Origin: Adiantum capillus-veneris
Lineage: Eukaryota > Streptophyta > Polypodiopsida > Polypodiales > Pteridaceae
Direction of reading: 5' to 3'
DNA length: 64,000 nt
NCBI GenBank assembly: GCA_014529385.2
Contig: CM043944.1
Location: 65,614,248 to 65,678,247 of the forward strand
Made by a program: the position numbers and the translations under genes. The notes under the pieces were generated by a model. That model saw only the letters and a program-made list of their open reading frames with translations. It ran no database searches and was not told where the DNA came from. Shown piece after piece: positions 21,258 through 32,155 of this stretch. The stretch's first letter is position 1; every line of letters begins with the position of its first letter.

Positions 21258-22393
21258 GTGTGCCGGGTCATGAAGCTAATTGCTAATGCAGGCAGCCTCA
21301 ATATTTTCCAAAAAGTCTTCCACATCTTCATCATTTCTTCAATAAAACTTCAAATAAGAGAAAGCCATGGCTAGTCAAGTTTTAATTCCTAGAGAACCCC
21401 TTCTAACATAGGTGCAAGGACCCAAAACTTCTTACTGACCCAATCCCCATAAACTTTAATGGAGCTCAACTTTAGATAATGACAAACACATGCACATCAA
21501 ATGAGTTTTCATAGTTGATCATCGGAATTACAATAGGCAAAGGGCATTCCAGTATCTCTCTTAAGCTTCTTGGCCTGAACATAAAGAGTATGCGCTGCTG
21601 GAAAAAAATCTTCCTGGACACATGAACATTTATTTGAATTCTTTGTGTTAAATGAAAAGGAGTGAATTGAGGTCGTTTTGATCATCCATTAAAGCCAACC
21701 ATGCAGCTCCCAAGAAGGCACACTTGACTTATCCTCTGATTTTGTCAGAATTTCAGCAATATAACATCATAAATGGCTCAAAAGACCAAAAAACCAGCCA
21801 TCACAACTTGGAAAAATTTTGGTAGAGTTTCCCCAAAAGTAGAGCAGTAAGAATCCAAAATATAGACTATTTATGTATGCTTAACCTGCCGACAATAGAA
21901 CTCGAGCATCAAGTAGGAATCACTAGTACATAGCCTATGGCGAAGTCACAAAAAGGGTTCTCCAGCCACCTGTATCACCGAAACGATCTCACATTTGAGA
22001 ATCCCCCAGCTCAATAAAACCTCACGCTATCGACCCTCTCATGAAAGCTTATGAAAATCTTGTATAGTCAAGTCTCAGAAATGACTATCTTCTAGACCAA
22101 GTCTCAGAAATGGCTGGGATTGCCAAATAAAACCAAGTATGGCTCCACAAAGGCATACAATGGCAGTATCCACAAGTAACGTACAATACCAGACAATGTG
22201 CTCAAACCAGCGCCAAATGATGCATACCCACGACAACTCCAAGTGACTCCCACTTGCCAGTGTATGACTCTACTCCAGCTTCTTGTACCTGTGTGAATCA
22301 CATGTACCTGTCCCTGTAACCTATAACCTGTAACTTGTAACCTATAATCTGCAATCTGTAGTCCCGAAGTTGAAGGTACTCGAAGAAGCTCCT
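21258..22393 (-). other. 5' leader of the Tat-like element
   Basis: Between gag and the primer site there is no convincing frame. Near 22312-22365 a short unit resembling CCTGTAACCTATAA recurs about five times, giving a YRLQ-like periodic translation on the minus strand. This is probably untranslated leader. Confidence 0.5.
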
Positions 22394-22407
22394 CCGTGGG
22401 GGCGCCA
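22394..22407 (-). promoter_or_regulatory. Primer binding site (TGGCGCC type)
   Basis: In the element's orientation the sequence ATTTGGCGCCCCCACGG follows the 5' LTR end by a few bases. TGG at the 5' side is complementary to a tRNA CCA end, and TGGCGCC is common among plant gypsy elements. This fixes the orientation and the inner edge of the LTR. Confidence 0.85.
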
Positions 22408-22413
22408 AATGAA

Positions 22414-23575
22414 TGTGAGCGGGATGGAAACACACACAAAGCCTCTATAATCACCCGACACACACTCTTGGAATGATACACACACACACACACACACACT
22501 ATGGGGCACCACTCGGTTTACACAACCCGCCTGGCTGAGACAGGAAACACACAAATGGAGTGAGAAGAGAGAGATTTCCCACTTGCCCACTCAACACTCA
22601 CACATACACACTCTCACACACACACTATCAATTCAGCTCAAAGGAGGACAATTGCTATTGTTTAGACTCAATGAAGCTCAGCCCAACACCAATGGGGCAA
22701 ATAGTTTACACAATATTGAGAAAATACACTAGATACAACCACAAAGTTAAGCAGAGGCTTCACTCATGGGAGAAGATTACAGAGAAAAAAAACAGAAAAT
22801 CTGTGAGGAATTTGGCAAAATGGACAGCACCATTGCGTTTGAAATGGCCAAAAACCCCACCCTACAATGTCACAGTGCTCAAATCCGACTTCGGATGATC
22901 TGTTTAGGGCCAAAAAATGCTCCAAAATGAGCAAAAATTGAGTTGCTGGTATGGCTCCTCTTCTCCACGTTTGTTCTAATCTCTCTCTTAGGTTTTTTAG
23001 TTCCCACACTTAGCTTTATTACTTGGACACCTTTGGCCTTTTAGTTGACCTGAAACGGACCCCGAACATGCCAAAAAGTGGCCTCGCAGTGCATAATTGT
23101 CACCCTGCTGCATCCATCCACACACCTGGCCCTCAACTTTTCTCAATAAGGCCATAGATTTGGTCCCACAACCACGTGAAGTAGCCCCAAAATATGGTCT
23201 TCATGATGACCTTTTGCATAATTCATCACAAAAAAACAGCCTCGCTGTGTCTTCACTTACCCACGTGCAAGACTTGATTCTTTTTGACCTCCTGACGCCA
23301 CCCAATGCCATCGATCGCACCTGCTTACCTCATGGCGTGGGCCCGCCGATAGCTTCCTTGAAAAGTTTTACGCACTTCAAACTCCTCTTATTATAGAAAA
23401 ACACATTGATACTCGTGGTAATGAAAATTGATGCACTATGTACACCCTGCCCTACTTGTACACATGTGGGCCCCCCGTAACCACCTCGCTCTGAAGAATG
23501 GGCAATTCTTTATTTTATGCACCATGCATGTGTATATACATATGTGCAATCCCTTTCTCCAAAAAACTCCTAACA
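22414..23575 (-). repeat. 5' LTR of the Tat-like element
   Basis: It begins TGTTAGGAG (minus strand from 23575) and ends CCGCTCACA at 22414. Compared with the other LTR it has a longer (CA)n near 22480 and lacks most of the long (CA)n near 22613, with scattered substitutions. Confidence 0.87.
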
Positions 23576-24445
23576 ATGCCAATATGAGGTGCACAGAGGT
23601 GTCCTGCAAGAGCTGCGAAGGATCGAATGACACATGCAACTGGCCATTCCACGTCTTCCTTTCCAGTGAGTAGTGCGAGATATTTGCGAGCATTTGAGAG
23701 TGGGCATGCGATGGGCCAACAATGCACTTCTCTGCCTACAAGAAATTGTAGAAGACTACCTTGTTAAAGCTCGTATTCATCTTTTCAGGCCACCACTACC
23801 AATCTTCATGTTCTCAATGTTGCACAGATTTCGTTTTCTTTTCCGACTACCAAGCACAGTGTCTTTCTCTTGCAAACTTGTGATCTTCTTCTCAAGGCTT
23901 TGAAGTGTCTCTTTGTTTGATGAAATCTTCCAAGAGCATGCTTCATTAAGTTTCTTCAGCTGCATGTTCTCCATCACCAGGAGGTTTCTTTGCCTTTCCG
24001 TATTCAATCCTCTCATTTCCAAATGTTCGGTGTATCCCAATAGCCCACCCTTGCCATCGCCTGCGAAATGTAAGAGGTTAGTGATATTAGCAAAGGGAGG
24101 TGGCGCATTTGTCATAGGATCCTTTGGATAAATAGACCCATCGGTCCACAAATCCAAATGATGTTCTTTGTTTGTCATTCTAAGTTCTTTCTCCCATTGA
24201 GATAAGAAAGACCCCCTCCTACGTTTCTGCAATGGTGCGTACTCTTGCAATACATCAACATGAATATGATGTGTGTTATTTCTTTGGGTAAGTGTTGAAG
24301 ATGAAGGGGTTGAGGACTGCAAGTTCAAATTGGTGTTTTCATCAGAAAAAGAAGTGTCTCCATTCCTAGAGTTGATAGAGAAATAGATAGACACTCGAAA
24401 CTCATGAAATATCTCAAGTTTTGGGAGGGAAGGCCATATTCTCAT
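23576..24445 (-). CDS. Hypothetical protein with basic clusters and a coiled coil (222 aa and possible continuation)
   Basis: The frame from 24445 to 23777 has a low-complexity Ser/Thr/Asn N-terminal part, a basic patch (LQKRRRGSFLSQWEKE), a motif LWTDGSIYPKDPMTNAPPPF, and a long C-terminal heptad-like helix (TERQRNLLVMENMQLKKLNE) with another basic cluster (SRKRKRN) that could serve nuclear import. After the stop a second frame (23760-23576, one internal stop: MLANISHYSLERKTWNG) reads like protein and runs to the LTR edge, so the gene may have been cut by the retroelement. I do not know the family; a transposon accessory protein or a regulator are both possible. Confidence 0.4.
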
Positions 24446-24729
24446 GTTTAGAGTTGATAGAGTTCGTGTGGCTTATGTTTTTTGGAGGGGAAACTTGTAA
24501 GTTGGCATTTCAAATCATTAGTCATACGGTTAGTTGGATTCCTGACAAGAGAATGAAGGATAAGAATGATAAAGACGGCGGTTTCCTACCAAAGAATGTC
24601 ATTTTGGCTTTTTGTTAGCGCAAAAAAATATCACATAAAATGCACAATTTAACATTTTCATTTTCTCTATATAAGCCGACATGGAACTTCATACAGGGCC
24701 CAGAAATACGTCCAACTTTCTCCTAATGT

Positions 24730-25244
24730 GTGCATGGTCAATGGAGAAGATGTGCAAACAAAGCTCACATAGAATCATGGAAGTACTTGAGGATCATACA
24801 AACAGAGGCTGACATAGATGAAGATGTTTCAAGTGACGAGAAGATTGATGCACCTATGTATGCTGGCCATCATGATTATTTGAGAGATGCCTTACCAATT
24901 GGAGATAACTTTGCAGAAGCTGAGGAGAAGACTCTGATTTTTATATACTGAGGTGTTGCATAGAGAAGAGGCTATCCGCCATGACTCAGAAGGATGCATG
25001 GCACAATCAGATAAAGAAGAACTCCTTCTATTTTGAGGAGCACTTTTATGATAAAGTTGAGGGACGCTCCGATCGATATGTGTTATTAGATGATAGGCCT
25101 CCTGCTTCCACGTACTCACACCTAGTTCGATGCCTTAAGTTCCCCTTCTATCATGAGAGAAATGAGCCTAATGTCTACACTTTGAGTGATACCATTTATG
25201 AGCACATCTACAATAGCATGCCCTCTAATACCAAGCCTATTTAA
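24730..25244 (+). pseudogene. Unrecognised plus-strand protein, two frames
   Basis: The frame 24730-24951 (acidic: ADIDEDVSSDEKIDAPMYAG, then HDYLRDALPIGDNFAEAE) gives way, through a one-base shift or an intron, to 24981-25244 (NQIKKNSFYFEEHFYDKVEG, YVLLDDRPPASTYSHLVRC, ending NSMPSNTKPI). Codon choice looks protein-like throughout. A TATA-like TATATAAG is present at about 24669. No family is recognised. 25245-25517 downstream holds nothing identifiable. Confidence 0.35.
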
Positions 25245-25517
25245 AACACATTGACCTCATAAAGTATAATTGGGTACCGCTTTCTTGTATCTATTCCTCA
25301 TAAACACTTATGTTCCTCATCCAAAAACTGAAGCGTTTCTGACACTTTTTTCTTCTTTCAAGTACATGTAGCTTACAACTTTCCATCCACTTGCAAGTGC
25401 TTTAAACTACCTTCAACCATATTTTACAAAGATATCAAGCCCTTTAAGCCACCCAAAAGTTGCCAAGACACCCTCATATACATAGTTTTGATATCATTGA
25501 CTACCTACAAGTGCTAT

Positions 25518-26424
25518 CTACACCACTAGCAAGTGGTTCAGAACCTTTTTCAAACCACTTTCAAAGCACTTACCAGCAGAAGCATTAGGAACAAAATTTT
25601 TGCCACTCGCAGCAAAACCATAAGAAGTGGTTGCATTACTGTTACCACCCTTTCTTTGAGAAGCAATAAAAGCATGTTCAACTGCACGCTGCCTAGTCCT
25701 GTTTTTTCTGGAACGTGACTCTTGCAACAGCAATGTGCATAATGCATCAAACTTGACAACTTCAGGATTTCCTTGGGGTCATAAGTCTCCAAGTACTAGC
25801 CAAAGTCTGGTAGGAATCTAGTAAGGCATCAAAAACAGTCTGCACAAGGGAACTATCTGAAATGACTTCACCCGCAGAAATAAGCTGCTCATTGATATCC
25901 TTGACAATAGCAAGGAAAGTGTCCATATCATCTTCCTCATGCATAATCTTCGACTCCAGCTCTTTACGTAGCAAAGCAATTTTAGCCTCATTGCGGCTTG
26001 CATAAAGACCTGCTAAAATATCCCAAGCCTATTTTGCAGATTTTGCTGAACGGATGTGAGGAACAATGGTGCGCTTCACAGACAACGCAATCAATGCATG
26101 AGCCTGCGCATCCTTAACATCCCAACGAGCTTGTTCTGTCGTAGGCAAAACAACTCTAACAGCTGCAATCCTTGCAGCAAGACCTGCAACATCCCCTACA
26201 TCCTCAGAACCAGGACGTACATCAATGCCCTGCACAATGTTCCAGACACCCTTTGACACAAGAACATGTTGCATCATATAAGCCCACATAGGGTAGTTGT
26301 CCCCATCCAACCTGTCCTCAGCAGCAAACATCTTGAACACATCTGTGTTGTTGTTGTCAGCCATGGTAAATGCTGCACCTGATGTGAAAACTGCCCGAAA
26401 ATACGAGAAACGGAGCGGGAACAA
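25518..26424 (-). pseudogene. Ty1/copia gag (UBN2-like) relic
   Basis: From an ATG near 26364 the frame reads MADNNNTDVFKMFAAEDRLD, then NYPMWAYMMQHVLVSKGVWN and, past a stop at 26029, AWDILAGLYASRNEAKIALL, MHEEDDMDTFLAIVKDINEQ, and SDSSLVQTVFDALLDSYQTL. This is the order of blocks in the UBN2-type gag of plant copia elements. Stops near 26029 and 25760 end it, and no copia protease, integrase or RT follows within the window, so the 3' part is lost. Confidence 0.8.
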
Positions 26425-26712
26425 CCTGTGCTATATAGCACAAACCGTAGAAGACTATAAGGCACCTGTTATGCAGAAAACGGCACTGACAGAAATTCTG
26501 TAAAAAATGACGAAATAGCCTGTGCAGTACTGCCTGTAGTGGAAACGGAGGCCGAAATGAGCCCAAATCGAAATTCTGAGCAGACAAGGCTCTTTGAGCT
26601 CTCCCAAAATATTTGTCAACCTGCGAACGCTCGCCAAAGCTCACTAAAATCAGAGAAAGTGAGCAGGCGTGTGCTGGAGCAGTTGGCGACTAAGCCCGGG
26701 AGGACGTGACCT

Positions 26713-26724
26713 GCTTTGCTACCA
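26713..26724 (-). promoter_or_regulatory. Primer binding site of the copia relic (mutated iMet type)
   Basis: The minus strand reads TGGTAGCAAAGC, two substitutions from the initiator-methionine primer site TGGTATCAGAGC used by most plant copia elements, and it lies just inside the LTR edge. Confidence 0.65.
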
Positions 26725-26726
26725 AT

Positions 26727-26953
26727 TGTTGGAATTAGGGTTGCAGAGAAACACACACAACTTGGAGAAGACGAAGGAAGCTCAAGGCACACAATAGAGA
26801 GTGTGTTACTTAGTATGCAATGGAAAGATAGATAGCCCTAGAGTGATGGGCGTATATACAATGCACGGGGGAAAAAACCTCCTAAAGAGGGAAAAAATGC
26901 CCCAACGGTCCTAGTGTGTTCACACACATCACTACCACATGTATATGGTAACA
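26727..26953 (-). repeat. 5' LTR of the copia relic
   Basis: In element orientation it runs TGTTACC...CCAACA, about 227 bp, and ends beside the primer site. Its outer end abuts the 1.6-kb repeat at 26954. No 3' partner LTR is present in the window. Confidence 0.55.
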
Positions 26954-28598
26954 CACCTGTTGAAGGAAGCGTGGCTCGGCATGGTTGACTCTTTGTCACA
27001 ATTTTTCTACGCTAACGGAGGATGCTTATACAACACTGATTTCAGCACAAAGATATTTATGTGAAGCAAGGCTTCAATCTACGACTCTTAAATTGAAATT
27101 TTTCCCGTTTGGGATATGCTATGAGCACATGCTTTTGGGGAATTTCTCCATATGCCTGCAGGATATTTTAGGCCAACTTTCTCTCACGCAACGGAGATGA
27201 AGATCTACATTTGAGCGAGTTTTTCTTCCCACAGCTCAAGACAACTGGTTACAGCAACAACCAGGTTAGCCAAGTTTAAGTTTTTCTTGTTCCTTCCTGT
27301 TTGCACTTTACTTCGCAATTACTGTCATTGTGCAAAGCAAAGTGCTTTGGCAATTTCATAGGAAGCACGCCTTCAGGGAACTGGCAAAATAGGGCATACC
27401 ACCTCACAAACTCCCAACGAGTTCCAACTGTGCAAGGCACTAATGGTTTTGGCTCTCACTCTTGAGGCCATCACTCTTGCCAAGGGCTTCACAATCTGTA
27501 TGCATGGCATGCTAACCAGGTGGCATAAATTCCACCGCTTCAAAGATTACGCTTCCGCTATCACATCAGGCACTCTGTCTAAGTTTTGAAGTTCTCGATA
27601 GTTTAAATTTATGGTTGCTGTCAACGCACACTACCATTGAATGGAACCCAGATCTACGACATATTTCACAGGAAAAGTGCCATATTAAGTCATTTTTCTA
27701 AAGTCACAACCCCATACATGGTAAGAGGGTCCAGTGGCGGCTTATATTTTCTATTCCCTCTCTCAAAGAGAGCGTTATACATAGACTTGCATGCTTATAT
27801 GATAAGTTGCTAGTCAGGCATAACATGCGTCAGAGCACACGATTGGGCACAACATATCCAAAATCGATACATCAGGAAATTTCCTCAGCCCAGCATTTTC
27901 TCACTCTCTTTCTTCTTTCCCTCCATGAAAAATGAAAATCTTCTAAGAAGCTTTTGATACATGTTTTGCTCGTGAGTCAGCTTGAGCCAAAGTCCTCTAA
28001 CTCACAACTAGCACGTGGGCTAAGATTCTACTCAAATTAGTCTTCATCGGCTCATTGATTGAACACTATTTTGCATAAGGGCTATCAGCCATACAGGCTA
28101 AGCGCCGTTGTCAGGCCAAGGGTAGGCCAAGGGTAAGACCCAACTATTGGCATTCTTTGGGTGATTGTTTTCAAGATCTACCCAAGGAAGTACACATCAA
28201 CGTTAATGAACAAGCAAGCGTCTTGTCATTACGGATGTTTAGGGTGTCATTTTTGCACTACATGTTTTCAGTGCGACACTCAGGTTGAGTTTTGGATAAT
28301 CTTCAACTCACAGCAGCTGATCTCTACAAGAAAGTATAGATGCAGCAATCAGTTGTGACAGCATGGCTGTCCATAAGAGATTGACAGTTAATTTGTGTGG
28401 GTCTCTTGCTCTCTCTATAGCACTACGGAGTGTCTATGGACATACTGTTTTGGGGTAAGACCCGGCGGGTGATTACTACATCACCTCATAGGCATTACGG
28501 ATCACAGTTTGATGTGCATTGAGGATCACAATTAATCTCTCCCAGTTCTACTTTCAAGGAAATAATTCCACAATCTACCGAACACGATAGCGGACGGA
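26954..28598. repeat. 1.6-kb long direct repeat, left copy
   Basis: This copy matches 32156-33786 along its whole length with only scattered substitutions and a few short indels (CACCTGTTGAAGGAAGCG at the left edge, GACGGA at the right). A 71-codon open frame near the left end (26985-27200, MTLCHNFSTLTEDAYTT...) is preserved in the partner. A second shared frame lies at 28161-28358. The ends resemble TG...CA imperfectly, and no primer site adjoins, so LTR identity is not proved. Confidence 0.85.
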
Positions 28599-29590
28599 AG
28601 AACTTTTCAAGTTGATTCCAATCATTCTGTACACGATTAACTATGTTGGTTACCGTTATCTGCTAGTTGAGCAGTTTCTACTAAGAGTCTTATCAAGGCG
28701 TTTGACTACGTAGATTCTAATCCAAGGGCTTGGATTGCAAAGGCAACACCCAGGGTTCCCAATGCACTCGTGTTTGTTTGTTCAGGTAGGGGACGTGCTC
28801 CTCTCCATTTGAATACGGGTAAGTGAACATTACGTTCAAATCTCCAGGTACGCATCTATTGATTGGTGTTATTCCATTTTTAGTACGCTTTGCTTGGTTT
28901 TTCAAGTCGTCTAAGTACGTTTGAATGTTACAGAGCCATGCCAAGGGCATGTTGGCACAAAGTATTTTGGGCCAAGTGTCCAATCTATCTTTTTGTCTTA
29001 TGTTGTTACGAACCTACTGGTAGGGTTCAATTTGGCACATGTCACATGGGATACAACATGGTCTAGGAACTCAAGGAGTTCGGTTTAGCCAGTGTGGAGC
29101 AATGAATGAGGGTCCCTCTCACTCTTGTCGCAGAGTGTTTAGAGTTACCTCCACACACAAGTACATCTTGTACTTGACGGATGTTCTTTTTTATACATCC
29201 TCACATGAGACATATTCCACATGTGGAGAATATGAGTCTCTGGACTGACACTGGCGCCATCATTTCAATTATGTGTCACGACAAAGTCCAACTAGGTCCT
29301 GGTCAAATCTGTTTTCTAGACCATTTTCAGCACGACGTATCAGGAGCAATTTTAGTGGCCAAACAAATTGTCGGATAAGTAGAATGACTTGTTCAGCTAC
29401 AAGTATTGCTAAACAACATTCCAGATGGTTGTTTATACATATAGCAAGGCTATAAATTGTTAATGAAAAAGTTTCATTGTCTGTATCTAGAAGTGATCAA
29501 TGTTTCACCTTCTATTGTGATTCAGACGTTTCAGCAAGGCTTGCAAAAGATTGCAACGGAAAGTATTTAGTTTCTTTTCATAACTATTTA
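28599..29590. other. Interior of the repeat-bounded block; possible protease relic
   Basis: No long frame. At 29232-29300 the plus strand reads NMSLWTDTGAIISIMCHDKV, which looks like a retropepsin active site (DTGA) and would fit a retroelement interior upstream of the integrase relic that follows. The rest (28599-29230) shows nothing identifiable. Confidence 0.35.
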
Positions 29591-29599
29591 CATTCCTTT

Positions 29600-30490
29600 T
29601 TAATGTGTGCTAGGCGCATCACATTTGCCATAAATATTGGCAAGGATCACCATGGAAATACAGGTTGGGATCTGCTTTTTGCTAAATGCAGCACACTAGG
29701 TGTTATGGGCCCTAGTGTTTAGCAAAGACTGATTTGGAACAGCATGCATATTCCTCAAGTTGTTGCTTATGAAGCATTTTGCACTCTATGTGCACTATCT
29801 CTATGAGATTACTTTTGAGTCTACTAATCACCAATAGAGGTCATGGCTCGGTTTGGGTGTTTGTAGATTTTTCAAGTTAACCACGATGGTTATTCCGAAC
29901 ATTGTTGATTCCTCAACAAGGCTATACGCTATTGTGATTCCCCGTTTACCAGTCGTCTGGGAAGACTGTCGGTAAACCGTGGGGGAAATGCACCTCAGTA
30001 CTGTCAATATCCAAGGGGATTGACAGATTACAAAGTGTAATCTTGGGCTACAGGATATGCAAAGTGCATACATTAGCACCAAGCAATCAAATTCATAAGC
30101 ATTTATTGCTCTTTTTTTGGAGTTTACGTACTATCAGTTAACGCATGTTGCGACTAGGTAGTCTCTTCATGTATAACTCAGGTTATCAACCTTGAACACT
30201 CGTTAGGGTGGGGTTGTTTACTGATGATGAAAATTGGGACCAAGTCAAGGACCTAAAATTTGCTGATGAGTTATGTCAGCAAGTTACTTTCATGGAAAGT
30301 GACAAGAGGTACTCTTTTTGGTGCACCTGTGTTGTGATAAACTCATTTACCATGCTCATGAGCGTTCTAAATGAAGTCTACACACTATGTTTGGATAGGA
30401 ACCGGTACCATCAGATGGTTACAAATGGACAACAATGTAGAAAATCAAGATGTTACTCTTGGTTTCATTGAACCTCCTACTGAACCGGGT
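29600..30490 (+). pseudogene. Chromovirus-type Ty3/gypsy integrase relic
   Basis: Read in short pieces across frames, this stretch matches, base by base, the better preserved relic at 37940-38900: the shared stretch GCTAAATGCA...CTAGTGTTTAG, the core block with VMARFGCL (from a GHD..WV original), SPFTSRL where DPRFTS would be expected, and the tail ADELCQQVTFMESDKRYSFW. It is heavily decayed, and it ends directly in an LTR relic. Confidence 0.6.
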
Positions 30491-30529
30491 TCCGCTCAAA
30501 TGAACCCAGGGCCAGGGCCAAGGGCCAGG

Positions 30530-30631
30530 ACGGACATGCAGTCAAGGGGGTCCCTATATTTAGAAGGCCAAGGGCCTAATATAGGGCATGGTTGGGTGGT
30601 GATGAGCATGTTCAGTTCCCCTGCCCTTTCA
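30530..30631 (+). repeat. LTR relic of the chromovirus-like family
   Basis: It shares with 39080-39170 the pattern ACATGCA(T)GGTCAAGGG, TAATATAGGG-like, GGCTGGGTGG and ATGAGCATG. It ends CCTTTCA and is followed after one base by a primer site, so this is an LTR 3' end. Confidence 0.6.
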
Positions 30632-30632
30632 C

Positions 30633-30644
30633 TGGTATCAGAGC
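30633..30644 (+). promoter_or_regulatory. Primer binding site, iMet type (TGGTATCAGAGC)
   Basis: An exact TGGTATCAGAGC follows the LTR relic end. It marks the start of a retroelement interior on the plus strand, so this LTR acts as a 5' LTR although integrase lies upstream of it. Confidence 0.75.
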
Positions 30645-32155
30645 AAGGTGGAGGAGGGGGCCATGGAGGAGGGGAAAGGGTTCTCTCTCTCTTCTCTCTC
30701 TTTAGGTCTCTCTCTCTCGATCGACGAAGGAGGCAACCTCTCTCTCTCTCAATCGACTTCAGCATGGCCTCTAAGGGCGCTCAAGCCGTGGGAAGGACTC
30801 CTCCACAGGCGAGGAAGGCATGGCTCGACAGGCCGGCAGTGGAATCGGCCTCTTGACTGGCGGGTTTCGGCTGAGTTGTGGCCGCGGGAAGCAACTCTTG
30901 CACACAGACAAGGCCAAATTTTGACCTGCACGAAATTGCTCCATCTTGGGCTTGATGGATTGGCCAGGCAACCAATAGTGTTTCTTGTTTCTGGAGCGGG
31001 TCAAGAAGCCCAGCGTAGCGCAAGGGTTGATGGATTTTGTTCCCTGCGTTGCAGCCTGCCATCGCTGTGTAGGTTTTTTATTTCTTTTTTTTTTTTAGCA
31101 TTAACCCTAAGCAACGGTGCATGCCCACCCCGGGCACACACCCCTCCGAATTTTGGCCCCTTGGATATGCCAAGCTCGGAGAACCGAGGTCGATGACCTC
31201 CCGAGTTTCATGACTACGTCCCAACAACATAACCGGCATGCGACCATGGCCGTTCACGGCAAGGAGTAAAACCAAAAACTCCAATGATAGAATTCACAGA
31301 TGAAGTAGAAGGTATAAGACATAGTTGTGCCATGCAAGAGCATGTAGGTAAGCATGCAAACCTATGGGTGCAACTCGGGCAAGGCCCTGTGGTTGAGGCA
31401 AGTATTTCACAAGGACATATGCAGCAGACCATCTGACATCACAAAAGGCATCGATAGTGAACAAAGTACTTCACCTCGAATAGAGACAAACGGATTGTCA
31501 GGTTCGCAATTTCAAGTTCTTGCAATTTTCATCATTTTATGTATCTAATTGTATTGCAAGACTATGTTCTTATGTTGATATCGGCCATGGTGTCCGAAGA
31601 CATTATCTACGGGTCTAGTAGGACCAGGGTCAACATATCACGTCCAATATTGGTAGTCAATAGTATGATTTGGACTAAGCAGCATGGCTCCAATAGAGCT
31701 AACCTCTACACAGGTTTTTACGAGGCACGATTGTCTAGTAATACACCCACCTCAGGCATGGCCTGTGCCTTATAAGGCATCAGCAATTGGCAAGGCCGAT
31801 TATTCTTTCAATTCTAAGCAGTAGGTAACTCGAAATGGTGAAGTCGAATTCATTATTGACCATGTCTATTGAACCAAACATCAGTATCCAGAAAATCACT
31901 TCTTGATTTTCTTTCGACGGGTGATGCATTAAATTCTTCCAGCGGCGGCAAGCTTCGTCGGCGGTAAGTATGCTTAAGAAGGTACACAGTTGATTTTTGA
32001 TTATGAAGCATCTGCTTGATAGCTATGATATGCGATAGACATGCAGACACTTTAGGCCTGCACATCACAAGCATGGCTTGTGAAAATTACTGTAGGCAGC
32101 ACAAATTTGATTGGTTTAAAGATTATCTCAAGGAGACATGCATCACCTTTTACTG
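30645..32155 (+). other. Leader and decayed interior of the plus-strand element
   Basis: It begins GA/CT-rich, with open frames on both strands (30648-31196 on plus) that are biased and not recognisable as gag. A poly(T) run occurs at 31083. From 31300 to 32155 only short frames occur and nothing is identifiable. Confidence 0.35.

Larger units (their letters stand above)
12550..23575 (-). mobile_element. Ty3/gypsy LTR retrotransposon, Tat-like (dual RNase H), degenerate
   Basis: Two direct repeats of about 1.16 kb (12550-13714 and 22414-23575) bound a minus-strand interior with gag, protease, RT, RNase H, a second RNase H and integrase in the Ty3/gypsy order. The LTRs read TGTTAGG...CTCACA in the element's orientation. 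A primer site follows the 5' LTR. A second, archaeal-type RNase H between the usual RNase H and integrase is the hallmark of the Tat lineage. Multiple stops and frameshifts, a changed RT catalytic residue and an insertion in integrase make it non-autonomous. The LTRs differ at many places (about one base in ten over the first 150 bp, read by eye), so the insertion is old. No matching target duplication is seen (GACAC left, ATGCC right). Confidence 0.88.

Noticed and set aside
30648-31196. 182-codon plus-strand frame as gag
   Set aside because: Composition reflects a CT-rich stretch, opposite-strand frames are equally open, and no gag motif or zinc knuckle is present.
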